Assembly (NCBI GenBank): GCA_022592435.1
Contig: JABYQS010000088.1
Coordinates: 62,001-126,000, forward strand
From: Cerioporus squamosus
Lineage: Eukaryota; Basidiomycota; Agaricomycetes; Polyporales; Polyporaceae
Direction of reading: 5' to 3'
DNA: 64,000 nucleotides
Shown here: in pieces, positions 36,131-47,089 of the stretch
Position numbering within the stretch: position 1 is the first letter of the stretch
Layout: each line of letters begins with the position of its first letter
Translations under genes and position numbers: made by a program
Notes under the pieces: model-generated
What the model saw: only the letters and a program-made list of their open reading frames with translations
The model's database searches: none
What the model was told of the DNA's origin: nothing

Positions 36131-39100
36131 ATGCCCGTCAAGCACCTTGACAGTGAGTAGACCCTCTTCTCCGTCGTCGTCCCGCGCGTGCAAACGGCAG
36201 CAGCAGCACATCTCACACCGCGTCCGCATACACAGACTACCTGGTCGAGCGGAAGCATCTCCAAACGCACCCTCTCTCCGTCCTCTCCGACTCGCGCCTC
36301 GGCATCGATGCGTCCTACTACCTCTCCTCGCTGATCGACAACCCGCCCTCCCGGGAGCCGCTCCTCGCCGCGACGGGCGGCCTCCCTCTCGCACTCACGA
36401 CACGCATCGAATCCGACCTGCGAGCGCTCGAAAAACTTCACATCAAGCCCGTGTTCGTGTTCACGGGCCTGCTGCCAATCCGCCGCCCGAAGCAGCAGCA
36501 GCAGGCGCAGTACGAGCAGAACGAGGCGTGCAAGGACCGGCGCGAGGCGTGGGCCAAGTACGAGCAGGGGCAGGAGGACGCGGCGACGAAGCTCTTCGAG
36601 GGCCGGAGCAACCTCCACCAGTGGGACCTGTGGAAGATCGTGCTGAGGATCTTCAAGCACCGGAACGTCGAGTTTCTGGTTGCGCCGTATGTCGCATGGG
36701 CACAAGTACGTCCCCACGTGTTCGGGGTCTCGTAGGCGCGGGTGCTAACCATCGACGCGTACACAGCTGATTTACCTCCAACGTCATCCCAAGTCGTACA
36801 TCAATGCCATATACGGCCCGTCAGATACGCTCCTCTATCCTGGGGTCGAGAAGGTCATCACGTCTGTTGACCTCGTCTCGCCCAACCCGACGTTTTCGTT
36901 CGTAACGAAGCGCAACATTTTGAGCGACCTAGGCGTGTCAGAAGACCAGCTCCTGGACATCGGAATCCTGCTCGGGTTCGAGCACTCGCCCCCCTTCCCT
37001 CCTACCGTGCACGAACAGGCTCTGAAGGCGACCGTAGACATGGTCAAGTACTACAAGTCTGGTTTCGCCGCCGTTTCTGCCCTCGCTGATCAGCCGAATG
37101 TCAAGCAAATGCAATATCCCGAGCACTACGCTCGCACGCGTTCCATGATCAAGTACTCTCTCATCCTCTCCTCCGAAGGCTCCGTCGTCCCCCTCCCCCT
37201 CGCAATCACGACTCCCCCGCTCACGGGCACCCGAACCACCACACCCACCACCCCACAGCTGCCGACATCCCCGCCGACCTGCACGAGATCTTCACGCACC
37301 GACTCCCCGACGAAGTGTACTTCTACCTATCACGCGGCCTGCTCGGTCCCCAAGCACTCGTATGGCTCACGACCGGCCAAATCATCGAGAACCCGCCGCT
37401 CGACAACGGCGAGACGACGGAATACCGTCGGTTCGTCCGGGAGGTCATCACGGACGGCCAGACGGGCCCGCGAGCGACCTCGCTCGCGCTCATCTCGAGC
37501 GTGATGCACCCGTTCTGGCAGACGAAGAAGGTCGTGGGCCTCTTCTGGTTCGAGCAGCCTGCGCCGCAGAAGCCCATCTCCCACAACTCGCCGCAGACGA
37601 CGCAACTCGCGGAGCGCGTCGCGAGCTGGAACGTGCCCTACGCCATCGTGGAGGAAGAGCTCAGGAGGCAAAACGTGAGTACCCTCGTCTCTCTTGTCGT
37701 GCCGGGCGCGGTCCCGGCGAGACTGCGGATCCGAGAGCTCACGTTCCGCATCCTGCGGCGGCGCCGTGACTGCGCAGTCGTCCACGATCGATTTCTCCCT
37801 CTGTCTAGGTGCAACTGCGTCGGAGAAGCTTGCGCAGCGGACCAAGATCAAGGTCTCGCAGGGCTCGGGCGTGCTGGAGAAGAAGGACGAGATTGTCGCG
37901 AACGTCATCTGGCGATTCTTGGAACTGCGGGGGTGCGTGTTAACGAGTTCATTACGCTTGTTCCGGAGGCGCGGCAAGCGTCCGTCCTCCACAGGCACGC
38001 CAGTCTGTCAAAACGCGAACTAACGAGGCGATCGTGTCTTGACAGGTTCCTCCTGAACACGCACACCCACTCGCCCTTGGCGCGGGCAATGTACAGTGCC
38101 CTCCGGCAGGCGCGTGTGAACGACAAATTCCAAGACTCGCTCTATCTGTTCCTGGAGCTGGTGCGGGCGGGCGTGGTGCACGGCCATCTGTGGTCTGGCC
38201 GCGCCTTCAGCGGAGGGCCCAGTTTCGGCACCGGTGCGTACAGGGCGACGTTTCTTCCCACGGATCGTGGCGACCATCGCGCGAGTGCCACTGCTGATGT
38301 TGTCGTGTTTTGGGTGTTGCAGATGACGAGAAGTCGTGCATGCTGCTGGTGATGCGCGTGCTGAGCATCCTCCCGCTGACGTGCAAGGTAAGCAAAGCTT
38401 TTGTGTTACGAGTTGTCGGAGTGCTCGCGTCGCTAACCGCTGCGCCTCGCATTTGCATTCGCTCCTGCCCCACGCCTGTTGGATCACTCGCATCGGATCG
38501 CTGCCGTCGATAAGCCGCAACCGTGGTCTGCGCCTCTGTCACGAGAGCTGCTCGTGTTCAACTCGTTCGTGCGGTCGCTCACACGGGCACTGAGGACGCT
38601 GCTGGAGGTGACCTCACTGAACATGCTGCTGCGGCACGACGCGCGGCGGGCGCGGGACGACCTGCTGGACATCAACCTGTCGCTGCCGTTCCAGACGGAG
38701 GTGAACACGGGGTTCGGGGTGCTCGCGAAGGTGTACCTGGACGCGCTCACGCACATCAACGGCCGGCAGCGCGTGCGGGACGCGAACGCGGAGGCGTGAA
38801 GGAGGCGAAGCAGGTCGCGCTGGACATCTGCGAGGAGACGTTCCAGGGCGTGAAGAACCCCAAGGCGGAGGTCGAGCGCGGATTCCGGTTCTGGGATGTG
38901 GTGAGCGCTCTTCTCTTTCTCTTTCTCTCTCAAGGTTGGACTCGGTGCTGACTGCTTTTGCGTTTGTGTTTCCGTCCGGCCCTCGCTTCCTCGCGCGTCC
39001 GCGCTTCCGAAAATTTCTGTGGTCGTGGTGGGTAACGGTGGGGGAGCAGACGCTGACGGCCATGAGGCAGTTGCACTCTGAGGGCGCTGTGCTGCGTGAG

Positions 39101-39154
39101 CTGATCGACCAATTTGAAGCGGCCGAGGCGTGGTTGGCGCCGATGCGGCCGTGA
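36131..39154 (+). CDS. MKT1: MKT1-like post-transcriptional regulator (XPG-fold)
   Basis: Mkt1 has an XPG/FEN-nuclease-like fold without flap-nuclease function; in yeast it works with Pbp1 in the cytoplasm on mRNA translation and stability. Exon 1 (36131-36152) gives MPVKHLD; exon 2 starts at 36236 with YLVERKHLQTHPLSVL and contains LGIDASYYLSSLI, EPLLAATGGLPLALT and ALEKLHIKPVFVFTGL. Exon 3 starts at 36767 with LIYLQRHPKSYINAIYG and SDTLLYPGVEKVITS. The MKT1-specific C-terminal half follows: FTHRLPDEVYFYLSRGLL, GLFWFEQPA, WSAPLSRELLVFNSFVRSL, and the end DQFEAAEAWLAPMRP. Two joins are odd. The frame changes near 37180-37240 with no intron to explain it. Near 38775-38815 the frame holds only if a very short 41-nt intron is removed. 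The gene may carry one or two frameshifts, or the sequence has base errors. Confidence 0.85.
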
Positions 39155-39726
39155 GGAGGCACGGGAGGCGTGCGAGCGGAGGGAGGAACGCGGCGGGGTA
39201 GGGATGGTGTGCTCTTGGGCAGCCTGGGCGGGCATGGAAGGACACTGGGCGGCGAGGGGTGGAGTGGACGTGCGTCTGGCAGACTGTCTCTCATGCGGGG
39301 CAGGGGCGGTCGTGTAGCAGGGTTGTGTGTCATGTGATGGCAATGGGATGGGAGATGTGTGCAAAGGCCGTTGGCGGTCGGAGATGGGGGCGGTTGGGAA
39401 CGATGGAAGGCGAGGCTGGGAAAGGAGGCTGTTTGGCCAGAGAGCGTCCGCCAAAACGCCGATGAGAAGAATGCGAGCTTCGGGCGACCGCATCGGGGGC
39501 GGGAGACGCGCGCAGGGTGGGAAGCCATCTGAGATCGCAGGGTATCTTGATTGGAGGATGCGGATCTGGGCAGCTGCCGCTTCGAGAATCGCCCAACGCG
39601 GCCAGTCCTGAGAGAATCTGCGACTGTGGCCTCTGCTCGACGTCCATAAAATGCGCTCCCCACCGTCCGCCGCCCCCAGTCCGCCACCCGCTCCCGCCCC
39701 CGCACCCGCACCCGCACCCGCTCCCC
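39155..39726. other. Intergenic between MKT1 and the acidic zinc-finger-like gene
   Basis: No separate gene is supported. Next to the following start codon lies a short microsatellite of CCCGCA units (about 39695-39720). Confidence 0.4.
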
Positions 39727-40553
39727 ATGCTCCCCTCCCCGCCCATGCTCGCCCAGCTCCAGCCCCCGCCCGCCTTCCCCGCCAAGGACCAGCCCGCCCC
39801 CGCACACCTCTACCTCCACCAGCAGCGCACCGTCGAGGTCATCCAACTCATCGAGGTCCCCCCGCCCCCGCCCCGCTCCCACCCGTACACCTCCACCCTC
39901 GACTCCGACTCCTTCGCCTCCTCCTCCTGCGAGTCCTCCGACGACGACTCCGAGGAGGACGAGTCCGTCTGCTCCTCCTACTGCTCCTCCGAGGAGAACC
40001 TCGACGCGCACCAGGCGCCCACATACGACGACACCTACAAAACGCGCCTCAACCGCGTCCTCGCATGGAGAGACGGATTCGCAAAGGCCACCGCGCACCT
40101 GCTCTACGCGGACGATGCGGTGCTCCCAGGTTCGTCCCCTCGCGCAGTGGCGTCCCCCCTCCGTCCCTCATTGTGATTGTCATTATAGCGCCACCATCAT
40201 CCCTTGTCTCATCATCCCCCGCGTCCTCTCTCAAGCGAAAGGCCGACGATGACGCCGACCTGAGCTCGGACGACGACATGGTGAGCACCCCGTCCTCCCG
40301 CGAGCCCGCGCCGCGGTACTCATCCGCGCCACTCCCGCAGTCCTCCCAGTCATCCCATTCCTCGAAGCGTTCGCGCTCCCTCCCCCCGGACGAACCCATT
40401 CGCCCGTTCGCCTTCCAGCAGCGGCGGCTCAGCGCGCACTCGTGCTCGGCCTGCGACGCGTGCTTCAACACCATCCAGAGCCTCCGGCAGCACGGCAAGG
40501 AGGGCCCGAACGACGCGTGCCGGGAGGCAGTCGAGTACGGATTCGAATCATGA
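39727..40553 (+). CDS. Acidic low-complexity protein with C-terminal zinc-finger-like motif (hypothetical)
   Basis: Two exons (39727-40129 and 40189-40553) join in phase across a 59-nt intron, giving about 254 aa. The N-terminus is Pro-rich (MLPSPPMLAQLQPPP). A Ser/Asp/Glu tract follows (SSCESSDDDSEEDESVCSSY), then a conserved-looking helix block (YKTRLNRVLAWRDGFAKAT). After the intron come a Ser-rich stretch with SLKRKADDDAD and a basic SSKRSRS, possible nuclear signals. The C-terminus has HSCSACDACFNTIQSLRQHG and a later Cys, a C-x2-C...H...C pattern that could bind zinc. I do not recognise the family. The ATG at 39727 was chosen because the upstream frame is microsatellite-like. It may be a nuclear regulator; that is inference. 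Confidence 0.65.
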
Positions 40554-41959
40554 CATGACCCTCCTCTCCTCCTCCTCCTCCTGTCCCACCCGCCATGCTC
40601 TCGCCTGCTCCCGCCACGCACCACGCACCACGCCCCGTCTCACGCCCTGCACGAACCCCACTGCTTCGCACTTCCCACCCGCCCCCGTTGTCGATCGCAT
40701 ATCCGCTGACGTCTGCCTCTCGCATACATACCCTCCACGCATCGCTTGCAATTGCCTATCTCCGCGCATTTTTTATTATCCCCTGCATCCATCCTCCGGC
40801 ATCACCCACCCCCGCGCTGGGCCTTCGAGCTTCGACGTTCCATTGTCGCCCCCTGTCCGCTACGCACGCGCCTTCCCTGGCCCGCGTTCCTCCTTTGCCC
40901 TGCTTTCTTCGATCCGCCTGCCCTCGCCGTGACTCCTTCTCGCGGGCGCCCGTCGATGAATGGAGGTCGAGCCCTGCCATGATTGCCATCCATTGCCACT
41001 GCCATTGCCATCGCCGTTTCCCACCAGCAAGTGTTTCCCATCGCATGTCCCGAGTACGTATGCGTAGTAGCCCGCCTAATCCTTACATTACGTGCGTATA
41101 TAGTGCCCAGTTGAGCCGGTTCGCAAAGTTTTCGTACGCATACACGTACACTACGTTATTATCCATCCATTTCCCTGCCGACGCCAGCGTGCGTGCGTGC
41201 GTGTGCAGACTGGTCTTCGGATTCCTGTGGATCCTGGCTGCCTGTCTGCTGTCTGCTATCCATATCCCTCTCTCTCTCCGTACATATCCCCTCTACATTG
41301 ACACCCCCGTGTATCTAGTTAGCCTACCGCCCGCCAGTGGCGCCATCCTTTGTACCTTAGCTGCCCCTACCATGCGATACACGCATATTCGCGGGACACC
41401 AACCCCGTGCGCTTTGAACACCTCGAACATCCTCTCCTTGTGTGCGTTGTGCGACTCGGGAGACCGTACCGCATGCCATGCGCTGCTCGTGAATTCTTTG
41501 AAAGCGTGTTGCGGTGCCAGCCAGGCGGAGGCTTTCGCAGGCTACGTATACATAATAATTCGGAAGGCGGATCTGCGCATGCTCATGCGGACCATATGCA
41601 TGTGGGCCCGTGTTTTTGTTGCGCCCTGGTCGTTGACGTTAGTGACCTTAGTCTTCCCGCTTGCGACGCGTAGCGGAGTCTGCAGGCTTGGGGCTTGATG
41701 CATCTCAGACTCTTTTTGCTTCCACGACGCCCGCTACCTCCGTGCGGCGTGCGTCAGTACAACACGAGTGTTGGTGGGAGTTGGACGTTCATGTTGGACG
41801 TTTGGCGGCAGATCCCCCTGCCCGCGCGTCGCGCCCGGGCTTCCATCCACCCTCATCCACCCCGCCAACTGGCAGACGCCAACCGCTGCAGGGTGGGCAT
41901 CTGCATCCCATGCACATGCGTTGTCATCTCGCCATCCGACCGATGGTCCGCAAGATACT
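40554..41959. other. Non-coding, pyrimidine-rich flank
   Basis: The plus strand is strongly C/T-rich from about 40555 to 40960, probably the 3' flank of the preceding gene. Open frames here are long only because of composition. No gene or RNA is supported. Confidence 0.4.
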
Positions 41960-42430
41960 AGTCGTCCTCAATTCTGATAGTTTAGTTTGAGTGTAGATGC
42001 TGGGTGGACGAAACAGGAAGGCCATGAGGTGATCGCACTGACGGGAACTGCATGTGCCTGGTGAGAAGTCTCGCTGTTTCTGACCCTACGCTGGGGTTGT
42101 GTGCGGCGGACTTCAAATCACCTTCTGCCCATATCTGCATGAATGTCCCCTATCCGCATGTAAGAGGGTCGTTTCACTCCCTAGACTTGACAGTACTGAG
42201 GGAGTCCTCTGAGGTATTTTCAGTCGCGAATTGACGATACTCACTCACTGTAGAGTACTCGAGAGTATCGCCTCAGAGAACTCCGCCCATTGGCACCCAG
42301 AATAATGGAGTAATCTCGAGGAGGACCTGCCCGTGGCGTTTGATTGTCGGGTTCCCATCACCTCGTGTCCTTCCTTTTCCGTGCACCCAGAATCTGCGCT
42401 CAAACTAAACTATGAGAATTGAGGACGACT
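41960..42430. mobile_element. MITE, copy 2 of 2 (471 bp, long TIRs, 3-bp TSD)
   Basis: Near-identical to the element at 7146-7619 and in the same orientation. The ends are AGTCGTCCTCAATTCT and AGAATTGAGGACGACT. The flanks are ACT on both sides, the target duplication. Relative to copy 1 it lacks two bases after CACTCCC and one base in GCGAAATTG, and has two substitutions. Confidence 0.85.
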
Positions 42431-45400
42431 ACTACACTGCAACAGCATCTCTGCAGCCTGCTGCTCGTTGCCAAGATCACGCGTTATTACTAGACTAGTA
42501 CTGTTGCTGTGCAGCTGTTGCTCTTTGGTTGCTCGACTCTACGCCAGCTGCGCGTTCATGCGCGTCTGGACTGCATAGGGCGCTCATTCTGGTGGCTGCT
42601 CGTCGTGGTCCTGGTGCAGAACGCATTGTAGCGGCGAGTCTAGGGAGACAAGTAGGAAGGAGCACGTCGCTCGCCTAGGCCCCTCACTCTGGAGCCACTC
42701 GCGACCGCGACCGTGACAGATTGAGCGCCCTAGTGGCACCCGCGCTCGAGGAGTCCTCGACGCCCGTTCTTGCGATTTGACTTTTGCTAGGACTCTTGGG
42801 AACTTGATGCAGATGCTCGCCGCTCGGACTCGAAGTGCGATGCTGAAATACGAAATGACCGACGAAACGGCCGGCTCTCCCGCGTGGGCGACCCTGATGA
42901 CCAGCAACTGGCAAGGTTCTCCCAGCGTTCCCGGTCGACGCCCGTCGCCCATACTACGCGTAACGCGTCCAAGGCTCAGGAAGTCGAAGTTGCGACCTCG
43001 CCGACGTAGACACTCCAGGGCTGTCGACGGCGGCACCTCGTCGACGTGCTCGTGCTCGATACGCTCAAGAATCAAGGTTGTGCCTTCGGACGTACTCCCG
43101 CCGGCGCCGGCGACTCGATGACAGCTGCAGTCAAGGACACTCAACCTCAACGTTCGACGTCCCAATCCCCACGTGGCAGCTGTGCGGTGCCAGTGTCCAA
43201 GACGGGATCACCAACAGCCGCATCCTGCATCTGCATCTGCAGTTCGTCCACACGCTGTACAGCTGTGTACAGTAACATAGGTCGTTGCAAGGCGAACTCG
43301 GCACGGCGCACATCCCCCTGGCCATGGTGCCCCTGGCGGAGGCAAGCTCAAGGTCCGTGCAAGACCACTAGTGCTCGCCCGGCAATTTCGCTCCTGAGGC
43401 CTGTATACGAAGGGGGGAAAGGCTGTACGTTCGGGACGAACCCCACGCGCACAGTTAACCTCGAGCTGCTGGAGTTTGGAAATCTGCGGCGCGCGCCCGT
43501 CGCCGTAACGGTCGTCGGACGTGATGTGTCCCCGAGCACCCAAGCCTCGAGCACCCGGCGAAGGACGGGAATGCTTGGGAACCCGCGTCCTTTCCGCCAT
43601 GTCGGCCAGTGCGTCAAGAATATTGATCAAGATGCAGGCTGCAGCGCGCGAACACTTGGTCAGCGCGAGCGGACGACGCGTCGCTCGCTCGCTCGCTTAC
43701 CGGGCTAGTGGACTGTTCCTGTGGGTGCGATCCTGATTCCCCGGCCTCGAGGCACTGCACCGCGCGAGACCCGAGGAGTCGCGAGCACCTACGCACGCCC
43801 ACAGAGTCGCAGGGGCAGGGACGGGACGGCTCGTCCTGGCACTCGCGGCACTGGCGAGCACCGCTGTGGTTCTGCCGTCGAGGATGCGTCCTGTTCGGAC
43901 GCGTGCTGTTCCCTGCGATGCCCCCACGCCTGCCGCCCAAGGGCTAACGTCGACCTCCCAGCGTCGCCGCCCACGGGACTAGGGACGGGATGCTCAAGCA
44001 GATACTGTCAGGTTCAGGAATCAGGCCCGCGACCGGCTCGCGACGGTGCGAGCGTTACCGCCTTCGTGCGCCTTCTTCCGACTTCCCTCAGACTGCTCTC
44101 AGGCCCGTCTTTCCCGGCGACACGGACAAGGACACGGACAAGGCCAGGGACTCGCAGATACATACAGATGCAGATGCATGTACGTCCGTGAGCTTCAGGG
44201 ACAGGGCCTCGGCCACAGCCCGTTCCGACTCTCATGCTGCTTACTGCCTGCGTGTGATGGACACCGGACGTAGGACGGACTGACCACACAGAGACACGAT
44301 CTCCCCGCGTCCTCATACTTACCTACCAGGGCCCATCCCTGGATTCGGAACCTTGACCAGTGGCGCCGCGACTCAGGACTCAGTACGACTCAGGACAATT
44401 GGCAGGCCCGAGCTCGCCCGCTCAGCGACTCGAATGGTGATGGTCCAATCTGTATTCGCCCGCCGTGTCTCCGGCTTCCAGGCGATCGCAACTCCTGGCA
44501 ATTGGGAAACACGGACTCGAAGGCTGCCTGTGTCCATGTTCCCTCTCTCCCAGCAGGCCCAGGCTCCGCGCCAGGCGCGACGCTACCAAACTCGGGGTCC
44601 GCACTCCCAGCAGCTGCGTTCTCGCGCTCGACCTCTCCGCGCCCGCTGGGATGTCTCAAGATTCTTCCCCGGCGTGGTCAGCATTCCGCGCTCGTCGACT
44701 GGAATTCGGAATACTTGCTCCTTAGTCCTTACTCATGGGGGAAAGTGTGGACATCCGTGGCTGCGACGCTTCCCACTTGGGCCCGCATCAGTTTCAGGCC
44801 TCATCTCCGTGTTCTGCTGCTTGGTACAGTAGGAGAAGGGGAAGCGCATACGAGGACAAATTCCGACGACAAATGCGCAAGTCTCCACTGGCACGACGTC
44901 GGTGTACGTCTCGCCTTGGCCGAAGGTCTTCCATCCTACTGGCGGGACTGTCCCCATTCGTCCACGGAACACGAGGAGCAAATTTCGTCCCAGCTGTCTC
45001 AGGGCTCCAGCGCGCTGCTCGGTAAACTGGTCGGTCACAACATTCAACCATCTGCGCGCGAGACCGCCGTGTCCGCTCTGACGTACTTACGTCCGTGCAG
45101 CCTCCGCGCGTTTATGCTGTAAGTTTGCGCGCTCGTTCAAGGGACTTCTGCTGAGCTTAGTCTTCTCCCGTGTATGTTAGAGCCGCTGCCAGAGCCAATC
45201 CGCTACAGAGGCCGAGTCGCGACAGGCGCGCCCGTGGGTGCAGCATCATGATTGCGCGTCACCACTGCCCGGAATATCCGCCACGTCCGCCAGGGAGGCG
45301 CAGGACCCACTGGGTGTCCGCGAGGCCCGAGCCGCCGCCCAGGCTCGCTGCGACAGCGCGACGTGCCAGGCGTCGACCTTCCTGGGCACCGCCGTCCCGA

Positions 45401-46278
45401 CGAAACTCCCGCTCGAGTCCCACTCCACCGCTGCCATATGCACGGTGTCGACCCGGCGCGAGGCCACAGTGCGGCACGTACATACGCCATGCCGGCGGTT
45501 TCGCGGCCGTAGCAGCTCGTGCGCACACGCCGCTTCGTATACGTACTGTCTGCCCTACATGCGGGCGCGCCGAAGTTCTACCCTGCCTCTACGTGCGTTC
45601 TTTTCGTTCCATATGCGTGCCAGGGCTCTCACCGCGCTATTTCAGGATAACATTGCTGGGTCGTACGGGACACAGTGGCGTAAGTAAGTGCTTGCGACCC
45701 TTGCACGCGCCGGGCGTGACTCGAACGTGCAAGTCGTTCAGCGCGGTGTGTGTGCAAGCCTGTCCGCATGTTGTAATTTTTTCCTCTGACGCGGATGTAC
45801 GGACTTACGTGCAGGAAGCATCGCAGATTGCCTCTATCGCGGACATGCGGCATCGGCGACTTCGAAGTGGCATACGAACCGCCGGAAGAGAGCGGGTCCT
45901 ATCCGGGAATGCAGCATGTACGTAGCTTGACGGCATTCGACCCGATGCTATTCATCGCTTGCACTCCTGCCCCACAGCGACGGTGCACCGATATGGACGA
46001 TACCGGCTGCTCTGCTGTCCTGAAACCGCACGAGGTTGCAGTTCAAGCAGTTCCAGGACGCCTTTGTCAATTTTTGAATACTCGAGATGGACTTGGATGG
46101 ACGGTTCGTCTTTGGTTCCCCCTTGCCGTGTCCTCAGTCTTCTCAGCACGGTAGTCCCCGCGATATCGATCGTCGATCCCGTCCCGAGTCCCAGCACGCA
46201 CTTCCCCACACTCGGTGCAGATCTGTTCTCTACGGAGTGCGGACATGCACGCACTAAGCATACTTGGCAGGGTGCAGC
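42431..46278. other. Gene-poor interval
   Basis: About 3.8 kb without a supportable gene. Short simple repeats occur, for example GACACGGACAAG units near 44120-44145. Open frames overlap on both strands and show no domain. The last eight bases, GGTGCAGC (46271-46278), are the left target duplication of the next element. Confidence 0.4.
46271..46278. repeat. Left target-site duplication of the hAT-like element
   Basis: GGTGCAGC, identical to 47082-47089, directly abuts the left inverted repeat. Confidence 0.85.
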
Positions 46279-47081
46279 AGGACCCCTGATAATACGGGCG
46301 TCACTCTCTTCTGCGTACGGACCAGGATGGGTGGGCCGGCCGGTAGGAGGTCTCTTCAAAGTACGGACCGAAGTAGGCTGAGGAGGGCCCGGGAGGTCTC
46401 TTATTTGTGCGGACCTGATGGGCGCCTCCAGGCCACGGCGGGAGCAGTCTCTTCAGATGACGGACCATTCACAGGGCGCTTGGTGTGCCGCGGTGGCCGT
46501 GCTTATCGGAGTTTCGTCTCAGTAAGCATTGTAGTTACTGTTTAGACGGAGTTTGTATTCTACTATGGTGGGCAATTATAATACTCAGAAGATATGCGGA
46601 GTTGCGACATTATTGTTGTGCAAAGCTGAACATACGCTGAGAGCCACTGGGGCCGATTAAGAGAATTACAAGCTGTCCGTGAAGGATTTGCAGGACTATG
46701 TCTTGCTACAGAGGCCCGCGCAAAGATCCAGGAGTTCGCAAAGGACTTGGGGAAAAAGCAGCGGCGGCAGGCCTCAGGCGCCGAATCCCAATGCCGAAGA
46801 GCATGAGGACAATGAGGATTGATATCACACATGAGCATTCTACTGTACTAGTACGTTCTGTTGCATCATAGATAGCATCTACGACTGTCGCAATGTGTAT
46901 ACGATGTGAAACACGCTCACGCGCACTCTCTTCGAATGTACGGACCTTCGCGGGCGCTTAGCAGCAGTCTCTTCAATGACGGACCAAAATTGGCTATATA
47001 AGGCAGGTTGGCGTACGGACCAAAATGGCTGGGGACGGCCTGGACCTTGAAGAGAGTGTCGACCGTATTATCAGGGGTCCT
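46279..47081. mobile_element. hAT-like non-autonomous element (803 bp, 8-bp TSD, subterminal repeats)
   Basis: The termini are inverted repeats of about 33 bp with two mismatches: both begin AGGACCCCTGATAATACGG and continue to CACTCTCTTC. GGTGCAGC stands immediately outside each end (46271-46278 and 47082-47089), an 8-bp target duplication as made by hAT elements. Near the ends, a motif of the form TCTCTTC-N3-4-(T/G)ACGGACC recurs at about 46306, 46351, 46397 (degenerate), 46448, 46926 and 46967, with a partial copy at 47011. Such clustered subterminal repeats are a hAT hallmark, where they bind transposase. No transposase is encoded; the middle has a short Lys-rich frame around 46670-46800 that I do not recognise. 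Confidence 0.85.
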
Positions 47082-47089
47082 GGTGCAGC
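47082..47089. repeat. Right target-site duplication of the hAT-like element
   Basis: GGTGCAGC, identical to 46271-46278, directly abuts the right inverted repeat. Confidence 0.85.

Noticed and set aside
38484..40098. 494-codon minus-strand frame rich in Gly, Val and Arg
   Set aside because: It is the antisense of the MKT1 3' end and of the acidic zinc-finger-like gene, whose plus-strand exons make better sense.
45690..45740. GACTCGAAC with flanking GC-rich bases, resembling a tRNA T-arm
   Set aside because: No acceptor stem, D-arm or anticodon stem could be drawn around it.
45170..45925. 251-codon open frame rich in Arg and Pro
   Set aside because: The composition reflects GC-rich DNA. Equally long frames run antiparallel, and no domain is visible.
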